From: Arthonia radiata | Lineage: Eukaryota > Ascomycota > Arthoniomycetes > Arthoniales > Arthoniaceae | Assembly: GCA_002989075.1 (NCBI GenBank) | Contig: PSQN01000017.1 | Coordinates: 2,363,453 to 2,427,452 of the forward strand | DNA length: 64,000 nucleotides | Direction: 5' to 3' | In this document: positions 43,275 to 54,024 of the stretch, piece by piece | Layout: the number at the start of each line of letters is the position of its first letter | Numbering within the stretch: position 1 is the first letter of the stretch | The notes under the pieces: model-generated | Database searches by the model: none | Told to the model about the DNA's origin: nothing | Seen by the model: only the letters and a program-made list of their open reading frames with translations | Translations under genes and position numbers: made by a program

Positions 43275-46200
43275 TCACTGCCAACCTTCATTTAGCGGCT
43301 GCGTCGTGCTCCTGTTGAGCAGACGATTCAATCTCCTGATCTCAGTCCACCTGCTCAACCCCCCGAGCTCAAGAAGATTCATCCTTCTGAACTTGCCGCT
43401 TGGGTTGCCGACAATAACTGCACGCCACGACTTGTCGCTGCGCATGGACGCTATGCTGTTCCTCTTGTCGGAGGCCTCGCCGGAGCCGAAGCCGCTGCCA
43501 AACAGATGGTTAGGGATGACTTGGACCCGCTTCCATCGCCAAAGAGCCAGCGTCAGCAGCAGTGTAAGCCCGAAAAGAACGCCAGCGGTGATTCCAGTCG
43601 CCTTCTGTGCCCCAATCTGTCGCGTGATTGCGCCTCCGACGCCTGTCGCGATCGCGGCGAGGCCAAACCCAATCGTGTGGGCTATCATAAGCCCTGCCGT
43701 CACTCGTGGATAGCTTGAATAGGTTGTGCGTCGGCTTTTAGTTTCTGCCGGCAGACTCTGAAGCCTGTGCCTACTGTTTGCGCCCGGTTGCAAGTCGCTC
43801 GTATCGAACGACTCCATGATGAGCCCGTGGCACTCGGCGATAGCCAAGTTCGAAATGTACCCGATCAGCCCGGCGAAGACGATCGGCACCATGTATTGAA
43901 TATAGGTACCCGCAGACGCCAGTGTGTACGCGATGCCAGCTATTGGCAGCAGGGTCATGAAAGCGAAGCGCCGGACCATGTGTGACGTCCATGTAATGCG
44001 CGGTTCAAACGTCATGCTGTCTGTTCTTCCCCCACGGATCCTGGATTTGCTGAACAAGTTCGCCTTGGTGTTGGGAATGGCAAGAAGCGCTCCGACGCAG
44101 ATGGACAAGACACCGAGGCCTACGTATTCCGGCCGCCAGACGTAGCCCACTGATAAGAGATTGCCGAGGAGCTGTGGCCAAGTTAATCTACGTCTCATAG
44201 TGGCAAAAAGTCTGGCGAGCGCTTACCACAATGATCAATACAATCTCGCCGTACACCCAGCCAAGATATATCGCCATCAGACCAAAGCCAGGCTGATCGA
44301 GCATCTTCACGGACAAGTAGACTCCCGCAAAGACCTCCTCCCACCACCATTTTGGACCATCGCCATACACATGCATACACACCTCGCCACGGGCCACCCG
44401 CCGTGAGATGCGCATGTTTGGCAACTCAATCTCAGCCATAGTTCGGCGATGTGGAGATCTCCTTGTCTCGGGGGTCAACACGTCCATGAATAGTACGATA
44501 GCAATCAGTATCACTGTGATGTAGAAGCCCCACGATACGTTGAGCCCACTGACGATGTCTGCGCCAATCATGAAACCAAGAGAAAGAGATCCGATGAAAC
44601 AGAAAGACCAGAACCCCAGCCACAACCCCATGCCGCCTCCGTGGCGTCTGATATCATCAGTCACCACGAATTCGCCGTGGGGATGTTCACTTTGCAGGGA
44701 AGCCCCAAAAAGATCGAGGAGGGTAGTCTGCAGGTTGATGTGGCAAAAGCCGAGTGCGAGACCTAGGAACGCCCGAGACACAAGCAAGCCAGCCATGTAG
44801 TTGCTGTTGTTGCCTGTACGTCGCGTGCCAACCATGACAGCCTGAGGAAATTGAAGAGGCAGCGCGATGCCAAGTGCGACTATCGTATATGGCTTGCGTC
44901 CATGCAGCAACGGTAACGGCCAGAAGAAGAATGTCGTCAGACCCATGCCTAAGAAAAGCACGACATTGCCGAGAATGACATGATGGTCCAAGTCGTACAA
45001 GCTGTACTGGATTGCCGGGACCTCACCTGCGTATATGCCGATGATAAATCCAATCAAAGCAGTGTTGAGACAAACAACAAGCGCCGTTGCTCTCTTCCTT
45101 GAGTCGCTCCAATTTCGTGCGATGGGTTGCCGTTTGTGATGGTGTATGCTCCAGACTTGATTGTCAGCCAACGTCACGTGGTGCTTGCCATTCAACGCAT
45201 CAGACGGCAAATAGTCATGCTCGTCAAATTTGTCTCGTCCCCAATTGTGGCCTTCTGATTGACCAATGGACCGGGCATGGCTTGTTGTGGTCATTGGACT
45301 TGAACTCGAGCTGCTGGAATCCCGTGCGCGTCTGACCGTGATCGAACTGCGGCGAGGAAAGATTGGGGGTCCGCCGTGTTCATTGATATGCGCGTGAACA
45401 TCGGTAGAGTTGGGCAGAGAGGCTCGCAAGTTCTCCTGATGAGGCGGTTCTTCAAAACGGGTCTTCGGCTTGCTTCTCCTTCTCATATCGATTGGAGGTG
45501 TCGAGGTTGGACTGATCTGCTCTGGCATGTTTCTCGAAGGATAAGCGAAGTCGATCGCGGAGGGTGCAGCTAAGTTCGGAGGCCGATATGGCGATGGCTC
45601 GCTCTTGAAGGGCGACGAAGCGGCTATTGGCACAGTCGGGATAGGTGCTGGCATGGGAGGCTGAGACTGCTGCTGACGATCACTCTGTGTAGAATCTTTG
45701 GAGAACGTCGAAGCATCGTCATCATCTTGGCGTCGCAAGGCGTTGGACCACGGAACCGCGCCGCCAGCATCGACGAGTGGTTCATTCCGAAGATCTTTTC
45801 GCGGATCCCGTTTGTTCGAGGATGTGTGGAGTGCTTGAACTGCCTCCTCCATAATCCGCGAGACTTCGTCCGGACGTTGACGATCTGCCGCATCGTGAGC
45901 TAAGTAGGCCGCCTCTCTCGTCAGCTCTTCAAACCTCGAAATGGAATCGTGCAGCTTCCTATCCTGGTGTCCTGGTGGCTTGTCTGCGATGTGCGGAACA
46001 GCCATCGCTTGCGGAGGGTTCAACGTCGTCGTGTCACCTGCAGATTCCCTGATGCTTGCGCCTAGTAAGCGAGCACCAGCTTGCGTATTGGTCATGGCGG
46101 AGCCCGTGGAGTCGCTAGGACGTAGGTCTTTGGCCATTGACGCAAGACGCCTTGGATTGGACTTGGCAGCGACGTCAGGCTTGACTCCTTCATAGCCCGA

Positions 46201-46302
46201 ATCAGACTCGCTGAGTGAGTTGCGGTGCGGTGCGGGTGCAGTTTCATGCGCGTGCTCCGCATCTAGAGCAGACGCAGTGTTGCCATCAAACGGATGGACC
46301 AT
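43275..46302 (-). CDS. Major facilitator superfamily transporter with long N-terminal extension
   Basis: Exons 44227-46302 and 43275-44171 flank a 55-bp intron (GTAAGC donor, CCACAG acceptor) and give 990 aa from the ATG at 46300-46302. Residues 1 to about 370 are polar and disordered (Ser/Pro/Asp/Arg-rich). Twelve or so spans follow, beginning ALVVCLNTALIGFIIGIYAG. The A-like loop holds WPLPLLHGRKPY, and TPETRR ends the first bundle. A second bundle follows an insert (ISRRVARGEVCMHVYGDGPK) and starts LMAIYLGWVYGEIVLIIV. The plan resembles the fungal DHA1 drug/polyamine porters; the substrate is unknown. Upstream of the start the same frame stays open for 49 codons to a TAG at 46450-46452 and beyond it to an ATG at 46582-46584, so the true start may lie further out (see findings). 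Confidence 0.85.
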
Positions 46303-47027
46303 CTCCACCGGACGACGAACATCGCCAGAGTGGATGTTTTCATCTCCTGGATAGTCACTATGACCCTCCGATCTGGCTTTGATACGCGGAGCACTCTGGG
46401 CGTGTGACTGAGTGAAAGCTAAGTTGTCGGCTTGCTTTGCACTGTCTAACTAAGGCAGTCTGGTTGCAGACCGTTTGGCATCGAAAGGATTGCGAGTTTG
46501 AGCCCTTGCCATTTTGCTGACTGGTTGTAGGACCGGCACTGAGGGCGGTGTCCCGGAATTGAAGCGGGTCTGCGTTGACTGCATTGGGACTTTCGCTGAA
46601 CTCTTATAATACTGGAAATAATGAAAGAGATATGAATAGGAGAGAACGCAGGATACGAGAGGTGAGCGGTGTAACGAGGGGATGCACGAATGTTAGAATC
46701 TAGCACACAGGTCTAGGATGAGCTGATCTTTAAGAAAGTGATTCAAAGAGAACCACAGAGTTGGCAACTGTCCTCAGCCTGACCCGCGACAAGAAGGAGC
46801 CACTGGTGCCATAGCGTACTTCAGGAGGGTGCATGCGAACGTCATACCACAGATAGCTTTGCCGAGTGTGTTTTCGTGATAATGCTATTCATTAACAGAA
46901 GCAATTTCCAAGATATCAAGTTGAAATCTAAGAGAACACTTGCATTCTCTAGGGTGTGACCCTAAATTGGAATATCGATCCCACCTTTTACTGTTTCGCT
47001 GACGTCGCACATGCGACGAGCGTGAAC
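46303..47027. promoter_or_regulatory. Divergent promoter region of the MFS and omega-amidase genes
   Basis: The 725 bp between the two start codons includes the coding-like extension of the MFS frame at 46303-46584. No RNA gene or repeat seen. Confidence 0.5.
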
Positions 47028-47921
47028 ATGGCGAAGCTTTTGAAACAGCCCGTCAAGCTAGCGCTTGTTCAGCTGGCGACTGGCGCTTCAAAGTCCAACA
47101 ACCTATCTGCGGCCCGCGCAAAAGTGCTTGAAGCCTCCAGGGAAGGCGCTCGCATTATCGTCCTTCCTGAATGCTTCAATTCGCCATATGGATGCCAGTA
47201 CTTTCCCAAGTATGCGGAGACACTGCTGCCATCGCCACCGACCGAGGAGCAATCGCCATCATTTCATGCCCTGTCTAAGCTTGCAACAGAGGCGCAAGCG
47301 TATCTAGTAGGAGGCAGCATACCTGAATACGATACGAGCTCGAAGAAATACCACAATACGTCTTTGACCTTTAGCCCGCAGGGCAAGCTTCTGGCGACAC
47401 ATCGAAAGGTACATTTGTTCGACATCGACATACCTGGCAAGATCACGTTCCGTGAGAGTGATGTGCTGTCCCCTGGTAACAAGATCACCCTCGTCGACCT
47501 GCCAGAGTATGGCCGCATTGCTGTGGCCATCTGCTACGACGTCCGTTTTCCAGAGCTTGCAATGATCGCGGCACGGAAAGAGGCTTTTCTCTGCTTGTAT
47601 CCCGGCGCCTTTAACCTCACGACGGGCAAGCTGCACTGGGAACTTCAAGCGAGAGCAAGAGCCGTAGACAACCAGGTGTATGTGGGCATGTGCAGCCCTG
47701 CAAGAGACATGGAAGCCAGCTACAACGCGTGGGGCCATAGTATGGTTGTGGATCCCAATGCCGAAGTGGTGGCTGAGACCGATGAGAAAGAGAGCATTGT
47801 GTATGCTGATCTGAGTGGAGAGAAGCTGGAAGAGTGTCGCAAAGGAATCCCGATCTATACGCAAAGACGCTTCGAAGTGTATCCTGACGTCTCGAAAGGA
47901 CACGTTCGTTATGAAGAGTGA
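47028..47921 (+). CDS. NIT3: Omega-amidase, nitrilase superfamily (Nit2/Nit3 type)
   Basis: One exon from the ATG at 47028 (MAKLLKQPVKLALVQLATG) gives 297 aa. All three catalytic residues of the nitrilase fold are visible: Glu in IIVLPECFNSPYG, Lys in THRKVHLFDIDIPGK and Cys in VAICYDVRFPELA. HLFDIDIPGKITFRESDVLS closely matches the Nit2 subgroup. ARAVDNQVYVGMCSPARD and a nearby Trp-Gly-His-Ser complete it. Omega-amidases hydrolyse alpha-ketoglutaramate and alpha-ketosuccinamate, the deaminated forms of glutamine and asparagine, to 2-oxo acids and ammonia, which repairs dead-end metabolites. The predicted protein has no organelle signal, so it is probably cytosolic or mitochondrial by cryptic signal. 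Confidence 0.95.
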   Translation: MAKLLKQPVKLALVQLATGASKSNNLSAARAKVLEASREGARIIVLPECFNSPYGCQYFPKYAETLLPSPPTEEQSPSFHALSKLATEAQAYLVGGSIPEYDTSSKKYHNTSLTFSPQGKLLATHRKVHLFDIDIPGKITFRESDVLSPGNKITLVDLPEYGRIAVAICYDVRFPELAMIAARKEAFLCLYPGAFNLTTGKLHWELQARARAVDNQVYVGMCSPARDMEASYNAWGHSMVVDPNAEVVAETDEKESIVYADLSGEKLEECRKGIPIYTQRRFEVYPDVSKGHVRYEE

Positions 47922-48969
47922 TGCTTCAGCAAGACATATTGATGGATTGTGTTAGTTGTTACCAAAATGAGTCTCGCCTTGGCACTTGCTAGCGCATCCT
48001 GCAATGTGAGGGTTTTCGCACAAACACGGACAGATTCGGAGAAAGACAAAGGCTGCGCAGATTCCAAAATGAGACCTCTGCCGGCAATTGGTCCTAAGCG
48101 TGATGAAGAGTACAAATTTCCGAGGAAGGCCACGCGAGCTAGCGCCGGGCACGGACACGTTCCTGGCAGAAGCGCAGCGAGCTAAGCGACTAGCGTCCAG
48201 GCCGCGCCAGTCTCAACTTCTCAAGAAAGTGGAGGTCTTCGTCGTGAAACATCACAGCAGATTACAACCTTGATTCATCGCCTGCTTCAGACATGCTGCG
48301 GACGGTACCCCGTACAATGCACCCATTCATTCTGAGCAGACGTCTAACAGTATCTCTCTGGGCTCTGGAGGCTCTCATGGGAATCGTGCAATGGAATGAC
48401 TAGGCAAGTGCCAGGCAGACATCTTCGCACGCATCAGAGACACAACAAGGGGTCTTCGACGGTTAGTCATTCTCCTTGTGTGGATCGTTGCAGGCTCTGG
48501 GCCGTCTCCTTGCATCTCCGGCTTCACTCCCGCCCTTCCAGCCTTTCCCTCTTTCCTCTTCGCGGGCATTTGCTGACTCGGAGCTCTTCTCTCACTGGTT
48601 CGTAGGGTCACCTGATATCGGGTTTCTCACGCGTACCACTTAACGCGTATTGGCGCGCTGCCTCTCGGCTTCTCTCTCATTAGTCCCTTACCATCGCCTC
48701 TTTCCACGCTCCAGGCCTATTCCCTTTTGGTCGTGTATGCTGCCTCTATAAAGGCTTCTGGATGCCCGCTTAATGTAATCATTATTTCTTGCTGCCGTTC
48801 TGCTGCCTCACGGCCTTCGTCGTCGTTGTTTCCTTTTCTTTCTTTTTCTTTCTTCTCTCACCACCAGCTACCGCTGCAATGTACTGACGACCATCGATAC
48901 GACCTTGAACTGTGCTCCGTGTCCGTATACCGCGTCCAGAAAGCCTTGTCGTCCGACCAAACAGAAGCA
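47922..48969. other. Intergenic (1.05 kb), promoter of the BTB gene
   Basis: No supported gene. A strong pyrimidine tract (TTTCCTTTTCTTTC-like, about 48828-48860) lies 110-140 bp before the BTB start, a common fungal promoter element. Confidence 0.6.
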
Positions 48970-49982
48970 ATGTTCAGCACCAAGAAGCACAGCACGACCG
49001 AATCCTTCAGCAAACATCGAGCCGGCAAATCATCTGCCGGCGTGTCTAAGAGATCTTTCCGCGAGCATTCGTCTTCCCGACGTCCAAACAACCTCGATCT
49101 TTCATTCTCTAAGCCGGATACTGCTGCACCTCGAGCCGGACCAAGTCAAGCGTAAGCTCCTTTATCCTAATCATCACCCTCGTACAGACACAGAGACTGA
49201 CTCATCGTCACAGGCAACTGAACTCTGCCACCATCACCATCTCTATCGGCAAAACTCCACCTCGTCTCTTCGCCGCCCACGTTGACGTCCTGCGTAACTC
49301 TCCCCACTTCCAGACCCTTCTGAACAGCCAATACTACAACTCCAATACTCGACAACTCGTCCTCTCTTCCGAAGTCCCCGAAGTCTTCTCTTCCATCCTC
49401 GAATACTTGTACAAGGGCGATTACTATCCCAAACTCGAGTTCGACAGCCGCCGAAATGTGTGGACGCTCGAGAATGCCAACGTTAGCCCTGGCAACGCTG
49501 AGAGCACCGTCTGGATGCCATACTCGACCAAGTCGGTCACTGGCGCTGCACCCATGAGCCCGAGTGCCCTCCAGCCTCACCCTACGAACCCTCAAGCTGG
49601 CCAAGGCGTCTGCATACTCAAAGACACCGCCGTATACTGCGCTGCCGAGCGCTATGGTCTCACACAGCTCAAGAGGATTGCTCTGAGGAAGCAGGGCCTG
49701 CAGGCAGGCATACCTGTGGCGACGATCCTTGCCAGCGCCAAGTTTGCGTACGCCCACACCCCGGAGAGTGATCGACACTTGCGAGCACACTATCTGGCGC
49801 TCATCATCAGGAGCAGACACACCTTCAAACGCTCTGGTACCATGCAGGCCGAGATGGGTATGTCGAGCCCCAAGATCGGTGCCGGCGAGAGCAACGGCAC
49901 CGGCTTGTGGTTTGACCTCTTCGTGGCGATGTGCAACAGACTGGACGATTTGGAGGATTTGCATCGGTCGCCTAAGAAGTGA
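48970..49982 (+). CDS. BTB/POZ domain protein
   Basis: Exon 1 (48970-49151) and exon 2 (49214-49982) join across a 62-bp intron (GTAAGC donor, GTCACAG acceptor); the product is 316 aa. The N-terminal 60 residues are Ser/Lys/Arg-rich. The BTB fold then runs from TITISIGKTPPRLFAAHVDV and LRNSPHFQTLL through LSSEVPEVFSSILEYLYKGD (residues about 66-125), with an insert of about 55 polar residues before GVCILKDTAVYCAAERYGLT and LKRIALRKQGLQAG, the BTB C-terminal helices. The tail holds TGLWFDLFVAMCNRLDDLED. Fungal BTB proteins of this form are common and mostly uncharacterised; some act as Cul3 adaptors. Confidence 0.9.
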
Positions 49983-50348
49983 ATTCCATCTATTGGAAAC
50001 GCTCCACTCTTCCGCACTAACTCTATAACAAAACATATGAGGTTATATGTTGCTTAGCATTGGCGTTGAAAAGGTTGACCTGGGACTTGTATCACTACTA
50101 TACTCACTTTGTTTGAAAAGCAGACAGAAGAACTGCGGGAGCAGTTGAGCATCCTGGTGTAAGATGTGAAAAAGTGAGATCAAATTGGCCAGCGTGCTTC
50201 TTGCGGACGGACACCATATCATAACAAAAGGCAATGACCAAAAACATCATCATAACGAAAGGTAATGACCAAAAACACCATCACGAAGATTGAAATCATG
50301 ACCTGTCACATCGTATCATCATGTATCGTACAATACCTTCAAATTATC
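49983..50348. other. Intergenic between convergent genes, with a short tandem duplication
   Basis: Only the 31-bp direct repeat at 50221-50282 stands out. No gene seen. Confidence 0.6.
50221..50282 (+). repeat. 31-bp tandem duplication (two units, 3 mismatches)
   Basis: Units are 50221-50251 and 50252-50282; both contain AATGACCAAAAACA. It lies just past the stop codon of the PP4R2 gene, so it is probably in its 3' untranslated region. Confidence 0.9.
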
Positions 50349-51652
50349 TCAACCTGCCGTGGTGTCTCTTCCGAGAGCTGCCGGTTCTTCCCCTTCATCT
50401 TTCATGTCTTTATCCTCGTCTGTCCTTCCATCTACATCAGCAACAACCGCATCTTGGTCTGCATCCTCCATCGCCTCGTCTTTGTCTAACGTCTCGTGAT
50501 GATCATCAGTGCCGTCATGCCCATGCGAGTGGTGTTTTCTGCCGATCGCCGCCTCCAAGTCAAGCGGCTTGTCCTTATCATGCGCCGTCTGCGGCCCCGT
50601 ATCCTCCATGCCGATGTCTTCTGGGCCTCTTGCGTGGGGAACCTCCTCTTCATCACCGCTAGGACTTGCCGAGCGACCGATCGTGGCTGACGTGGAAAGA
50701 CTCGTGACCGGTGCAGGCGGCGCATTTGCCTGTTGCTCTGCTCTAAGCAACTCGCCCTGCGTCACCGCCCCTGCCTCTCGTGAAGGCGACGTCTGCTCAG
50801 GACTTGATGGGGAGATGTCCTCACTACTTGCCGACTGCACGCTGCGCTGGGACAACGGGCTCATGACCGGACTGGGACTCGCGCGCTCGTTGTCGTCTTC
50901 GGCTGTCATGCTTGCCCGCCGCAGCCACGGGATCGGTGTGAGTAAAGCCCCGCCGAGTGTATCGTCACCGCCAAAAGATGTCGACGGTGTCTGCAAGGCC
51001 GGAGCTGTTCCATTGACAAGAGGCCCATTCGTCGTGATGCCATTTGGCCGATCGGTGTCGGGCAAGGGAAACACGTCGTTCGTGGAAGAGACGCAGACGA
51101 CGCGATCGAGAGCATTGAGATACGAGAAGAGGAACTTGTGGTGCTCTGTTGGATACAGAATCAATTCAGCAAAGCGCTGGAGCGTATGCGGAGGCTGTTG
51201 TGAGAAGTTCTCGCGTAGAGAGTCTTTAACGAAATTATATGTAGCGGAAAGCGGCGGCGGTAGAGTTTTGGATGGCGGTGATACTGAGGGAGCGTTTGCG
51301 CTTTGGTCGCTGGATAGTGGAAGAGGTTGCGAAGGGGTCTGCGGCCGTGGGGGCGAGCTGGGTGGAGGAGGACCAGACGACTCTGTTTGGGCTGTGCTGA
51401 TTGGGATGGCGTCCGAAGACAACGGTGGTGCATTCGCTGGAGGTCGAATTTTGGGTAATGCGAACACGCCATAGATGTTGTGCTCAAGACGTTGTAGGAC
51501 GTCTGAGAATATGGCCGGCCATTTCGAAGAGTCGCATACGCCCTCTTTCGCCGCTTTGCTGAGGATCTCTTTGCCTGCGGGAAAAGGTCAGCTTGTTTCA
51601 TGCTATTGAAAGCCGCCTGAGCTTATCATGCAGGTGGCATACACTGCGACAT
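50349..51652 (-). CDS. PSY4: Protein phosphatase 4 regulatory subunit 2 (PP4R2/Psy4)
   Basis: Exon 1 is only 10 bases (51643-51652, ATGTCGCAGT) before a GTATGC donor; exon 2 is 50349-51574 after a 68-bp intron with an AGCTGAC branch. The product is 411 aa. The spliced start reads MSQCKEILSKAAKEG then SSKWPAIFSDVLQRLEHNIY, the classic PP4R2 opening. It is followed after a Pro-rich linker by PPHTLQRFAELILYPTEHHK and SYLNALDRVVCVSSTNDVFP. The C-terminal half is acidic and Ser-rich, also usual for the family. PP4R2 is the regulatory subunit of phosphatase PP4 (Pph3 in yeast), which dephosphorylates gamma-H2A during recovery from DNA damage. The tiny first exon is inferred from phase and motif fit. 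Confidence 0.88.
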
Positions 51653-51939
51653 ATCCGAAGGCTTTCGCAAGTCGCAACATTGGCATCACAAATTCATTTG
51701 CGACAAATGTCACGAGCTTGACGCGCTGGCACATGCAAGCGCCAAGAGACTGAGTGTCGAGACACTTGCTTACATAATCAATGAGCTTGGACCAGCTGGA
51801 TCCGCACATTGAGAAGCTCAGGCTGCCTGCGTCAACTGCAAAGCCAGACTCGTCGAGCCGCCAGCGACGACGAACATCAATACAAGGTCAGTATACAAAC
51901 GCTTACAGGATCGCCTCATTCACAGCTGACACTCTGCAG
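51653..51939. promoter_or_regulatory. Compact divergent promoter of PSY4 and RPL20
   Basis: Only 287 bp separate the two start codons. Both transcripts must start inside it or be driven across it. I can name no specific operator. Confidence 0.6.
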
Positions 51940-52821
51940 ATGGGTAAGCCACCGCCAGATCCTACCACGGCCTTTCCAACCCAGTTGAAGATTCACACTT
52001 CGTCGATTGTGGCAGCAAGCATCATAATAGTGGCCGGTACTAGCAAGGAGAGAGCTTGCTATGATGCTCCTTACCTGATCGCGAAGCCCTACGAAACAAG
52101 ACTCGAACGGGGTTTCTTGCACACATCTCTCAGCCCGAACACATAACCGAATCGCACGGGCGCAGATCATCAATCAGAACCAGAGCGCTGACACACGACT
52201 TAGGTCGACTCCAAGAATACCAGGTCATTGGGCGCCATTTGCCCACTGACGCCAACCCAACCCCCAAGCTGTACCGCATGCGAATCTTTGCTCCCAATCA
52301 GATCGTCGCCAAATCCCGCTTCTGGTACTTCCTGGCCAAGCTGCGCAAGATCAAGAAAGCCAACGGCGAGATCTGCTCACTCAACATCGTAAGTAGTCCC
52401 CAATGGCGGTCGCAGAAACACGACTACGGAGACTTTAAGCCAAGAAGGATTCTTGATATGGGAGGCTGACCCTTTGCTTTCGCAGATCCACGAGAAGCGT
52501 CCCACCAAGGTGAAGAACTTCGGCATCTGGATTCGATACGACTCACGCTCCGGCACACACAACATGTACAAAGAGTACCGAGAGATGTCACGTTGTGACG
52601 CCGTTGCAGCACTCTACCAAGACATGGCCGCCAGACACCGCGCCCGCTTCCGGTCGATCCACATTCTGAGGGTGGTTGAGGTAGAGAAGACGGCGGATAT
52701 CAAGAGGCCATACATCCAGCAGCTGCTGAAGCCGGGCTTGAAATTTCCAATGCCGCACCGTGTCCCCAAGTCATCCGGATCGAAGATCTTTGCGGCCAAG
52801 CGACCGAGCACCTTTGTTTGA
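51940..52821 (+). CDS. RPL20: 60S ribosomal protein eL20 (L18a)
   Basis: Three exons: 51940-51943 (ATGG only), 52204-52388 and 52486-52821, with introns of 260 bp (GTAAGC donor, GCTGAC branch) and 97 bp (GTAAGT). The product is 174 aa, normal for eL20. It reads [60 protein letters not shown], then [20 protein letters not shown] and ends [12 protein letters not shown], all diagnostic. eL20 sits near the tunnel and central protuberance side of the large subunit. A first exon holding little more than the start codon, followed by a long intron, is typical of ribosomal protein genes and often tied to expression control. I see no convincing snoRNA in the intron. Confidence 0.97.
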
Positions 52822-53022
52822 GAACGACCGCCCTTGATCAGGATCAGTATGGAGTGTGGGAGGTGATGCGACGAGGACCAGCTCGCAAAGGACTGATCGA
52901 AAGCAAATCGACAGTATTAGCGATCAGGCAGCTGCAAATGCAACAACTTCAAGTGCAAGACCCTGCAACCTGACGAATCGTCTGCTTGCTATGCGGCTTC
53001 TGGCGAAGTAAGGTCGTCGCAA

Positions 53023-54024
53023 TCACAATTTGCTTTGCCTTCCTCGACCCAGAGTCTGTCCCGGTGCCTTGGTATCGACGAGCGACCACCAAGGGTACAC
53101 TCCTGGCAGATCCGTGTCTACGCTCGCGGTGAACTTCGCCGGCCTTTTTTCCATGAAACTCCGAACACCTTCATTATTATCCCTCCCCCCTCTCAAATTC
53201 GCTAATATCCTCGAGTCCAATAAATGCGTCTCATCCGGATTGTCTCTACCTCTCCATATCAGCTCTCTTGTCAAGAACACTGCCACCGCGCTCGTGTTGT
53301 TCGCGATATCCTCTGCTATCTCCAACGCTCTCGTTACTGTCGTCTCCGGCGCGTCTGCAAACTCTGTGAACAGCCCTGACAGCAGTTGGTCATCTGCCTG
53401 GTACACCTGGCCTGTGCTCGTGACATGTGTAGCTCTCCCGTACCCGACGAGTCGAGGCAAATAGAAGGACGACGCAGCTTCGCTAACAAGGCCTCTGCGC
53501 GCAAACACGAAGCCGACCTTGGCTTTCCGGTAAGCGACCCGGATGGTCATTGGAAGCGTCATGGTGATGCCCACCCCAACTGCTGCGCCGTTGATCGCCG
53601 CGATAGTCGGCTTGCGGCAGCGTGCGGCGGCGAGTGCCACGCGACCGCCTCTGTCATCCAGGTCAGCTCCATTGGTCATCAGTGAATGACGCTTCTGAAC
53701 CCACCCATCTCGGTGCCCCCTCTCGCCCACGCCCTCACCGTCGTGCGAGAATCCCGCCTGCAGATCCGCACCTGCACAGAACATCTTGCCATAGCCCGTG
53801 ACAACGATACACTTGACGCGATCATCGCGACTGAGAATGTTGTAGACTTCCTCGAGTTCCTCCATCATCCGTACGGTAAAGGCATTGTAGTTCTTCGGCC
53901 GGTAGAGCTCGAGGATCACGACTGGTGTGACTGCTGTTTTAGCTGAGTATGGATGGTTGAGTACTCGGATCTGCTCGTATTGAAGGTCTGCGTATGAGTT
54001 TGGTAAGGGTGGAAGAATGTCCAT
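53023..54024 (-). CDS. Peroxisomal enoyl-CoA hydratase/isomerase (crotonase fold, PTS1)
   Basis: One exon from the ATG at 54022-54024 gives 333 aa. The oxyanion-hole segments are CIVVTGYGKMFCAGADLQAG and TIAAINGAAVGVGITMTLPM. The single acidic candidate GLVSEAASSFYLPRLVG sits where delta3,delta2-enoyl-CoA isomerases keep their catalytic Glu, while the second hydratase Glu is not evident, so an isomerase-type reaction is the better guess. The chain ends GRGRQSKL; SKL is a canonical peroxisomal targeting signal. Such enzymes shift double bonds during beta-oxidation of unsaturated fatty acids. The insert after the first motif (GEGVGERGHRDGW) is common in fungal members. Confidence 0.92.
   Translation of the reverse strand: MDILPPLPNSYADLQYEQIRVLNHPYSAKTAVTPVVILELYRPKNYNAFTVRMMEELEEVYNILSRDDRVKCIVVTGYGKMFCAGADLQAGFSHDGEGVGERGHRDGWVQKRHSLMTNGADLDDRGGRVALAAARCRKPTIAAINGAAVGVGITMTLPMTIRVAYRKAKVGFVFARRGLVSEAASSFYLPRLVGYGRATHVTSTGQVYQADDQLLSGLFTEFADAPETTVTRALEIAEDIANNTSAVAVFLTRELIWRGRDNPDETHLLDSRILANLRGGRDNNEGVRSFMEKRPAKFTASVDTDLPGVYPWWSLVDTKAPGQTLGRGRQSKL

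Noticed and set aside
50509-51474. 321-codon plus-strand frame opposite the PP4R2 gene
   Set aside because: Antisense to a well-supported gene, no domain, Ser/Gly-rich composition mirrors the opposite strand.
51944-52203. snoRNA in the 260-bp first intron of RPL20
   Set aside because: A near C-box (CTATGATGC) exists near 52060, but no properly spaced D box or terminal stem could be found.
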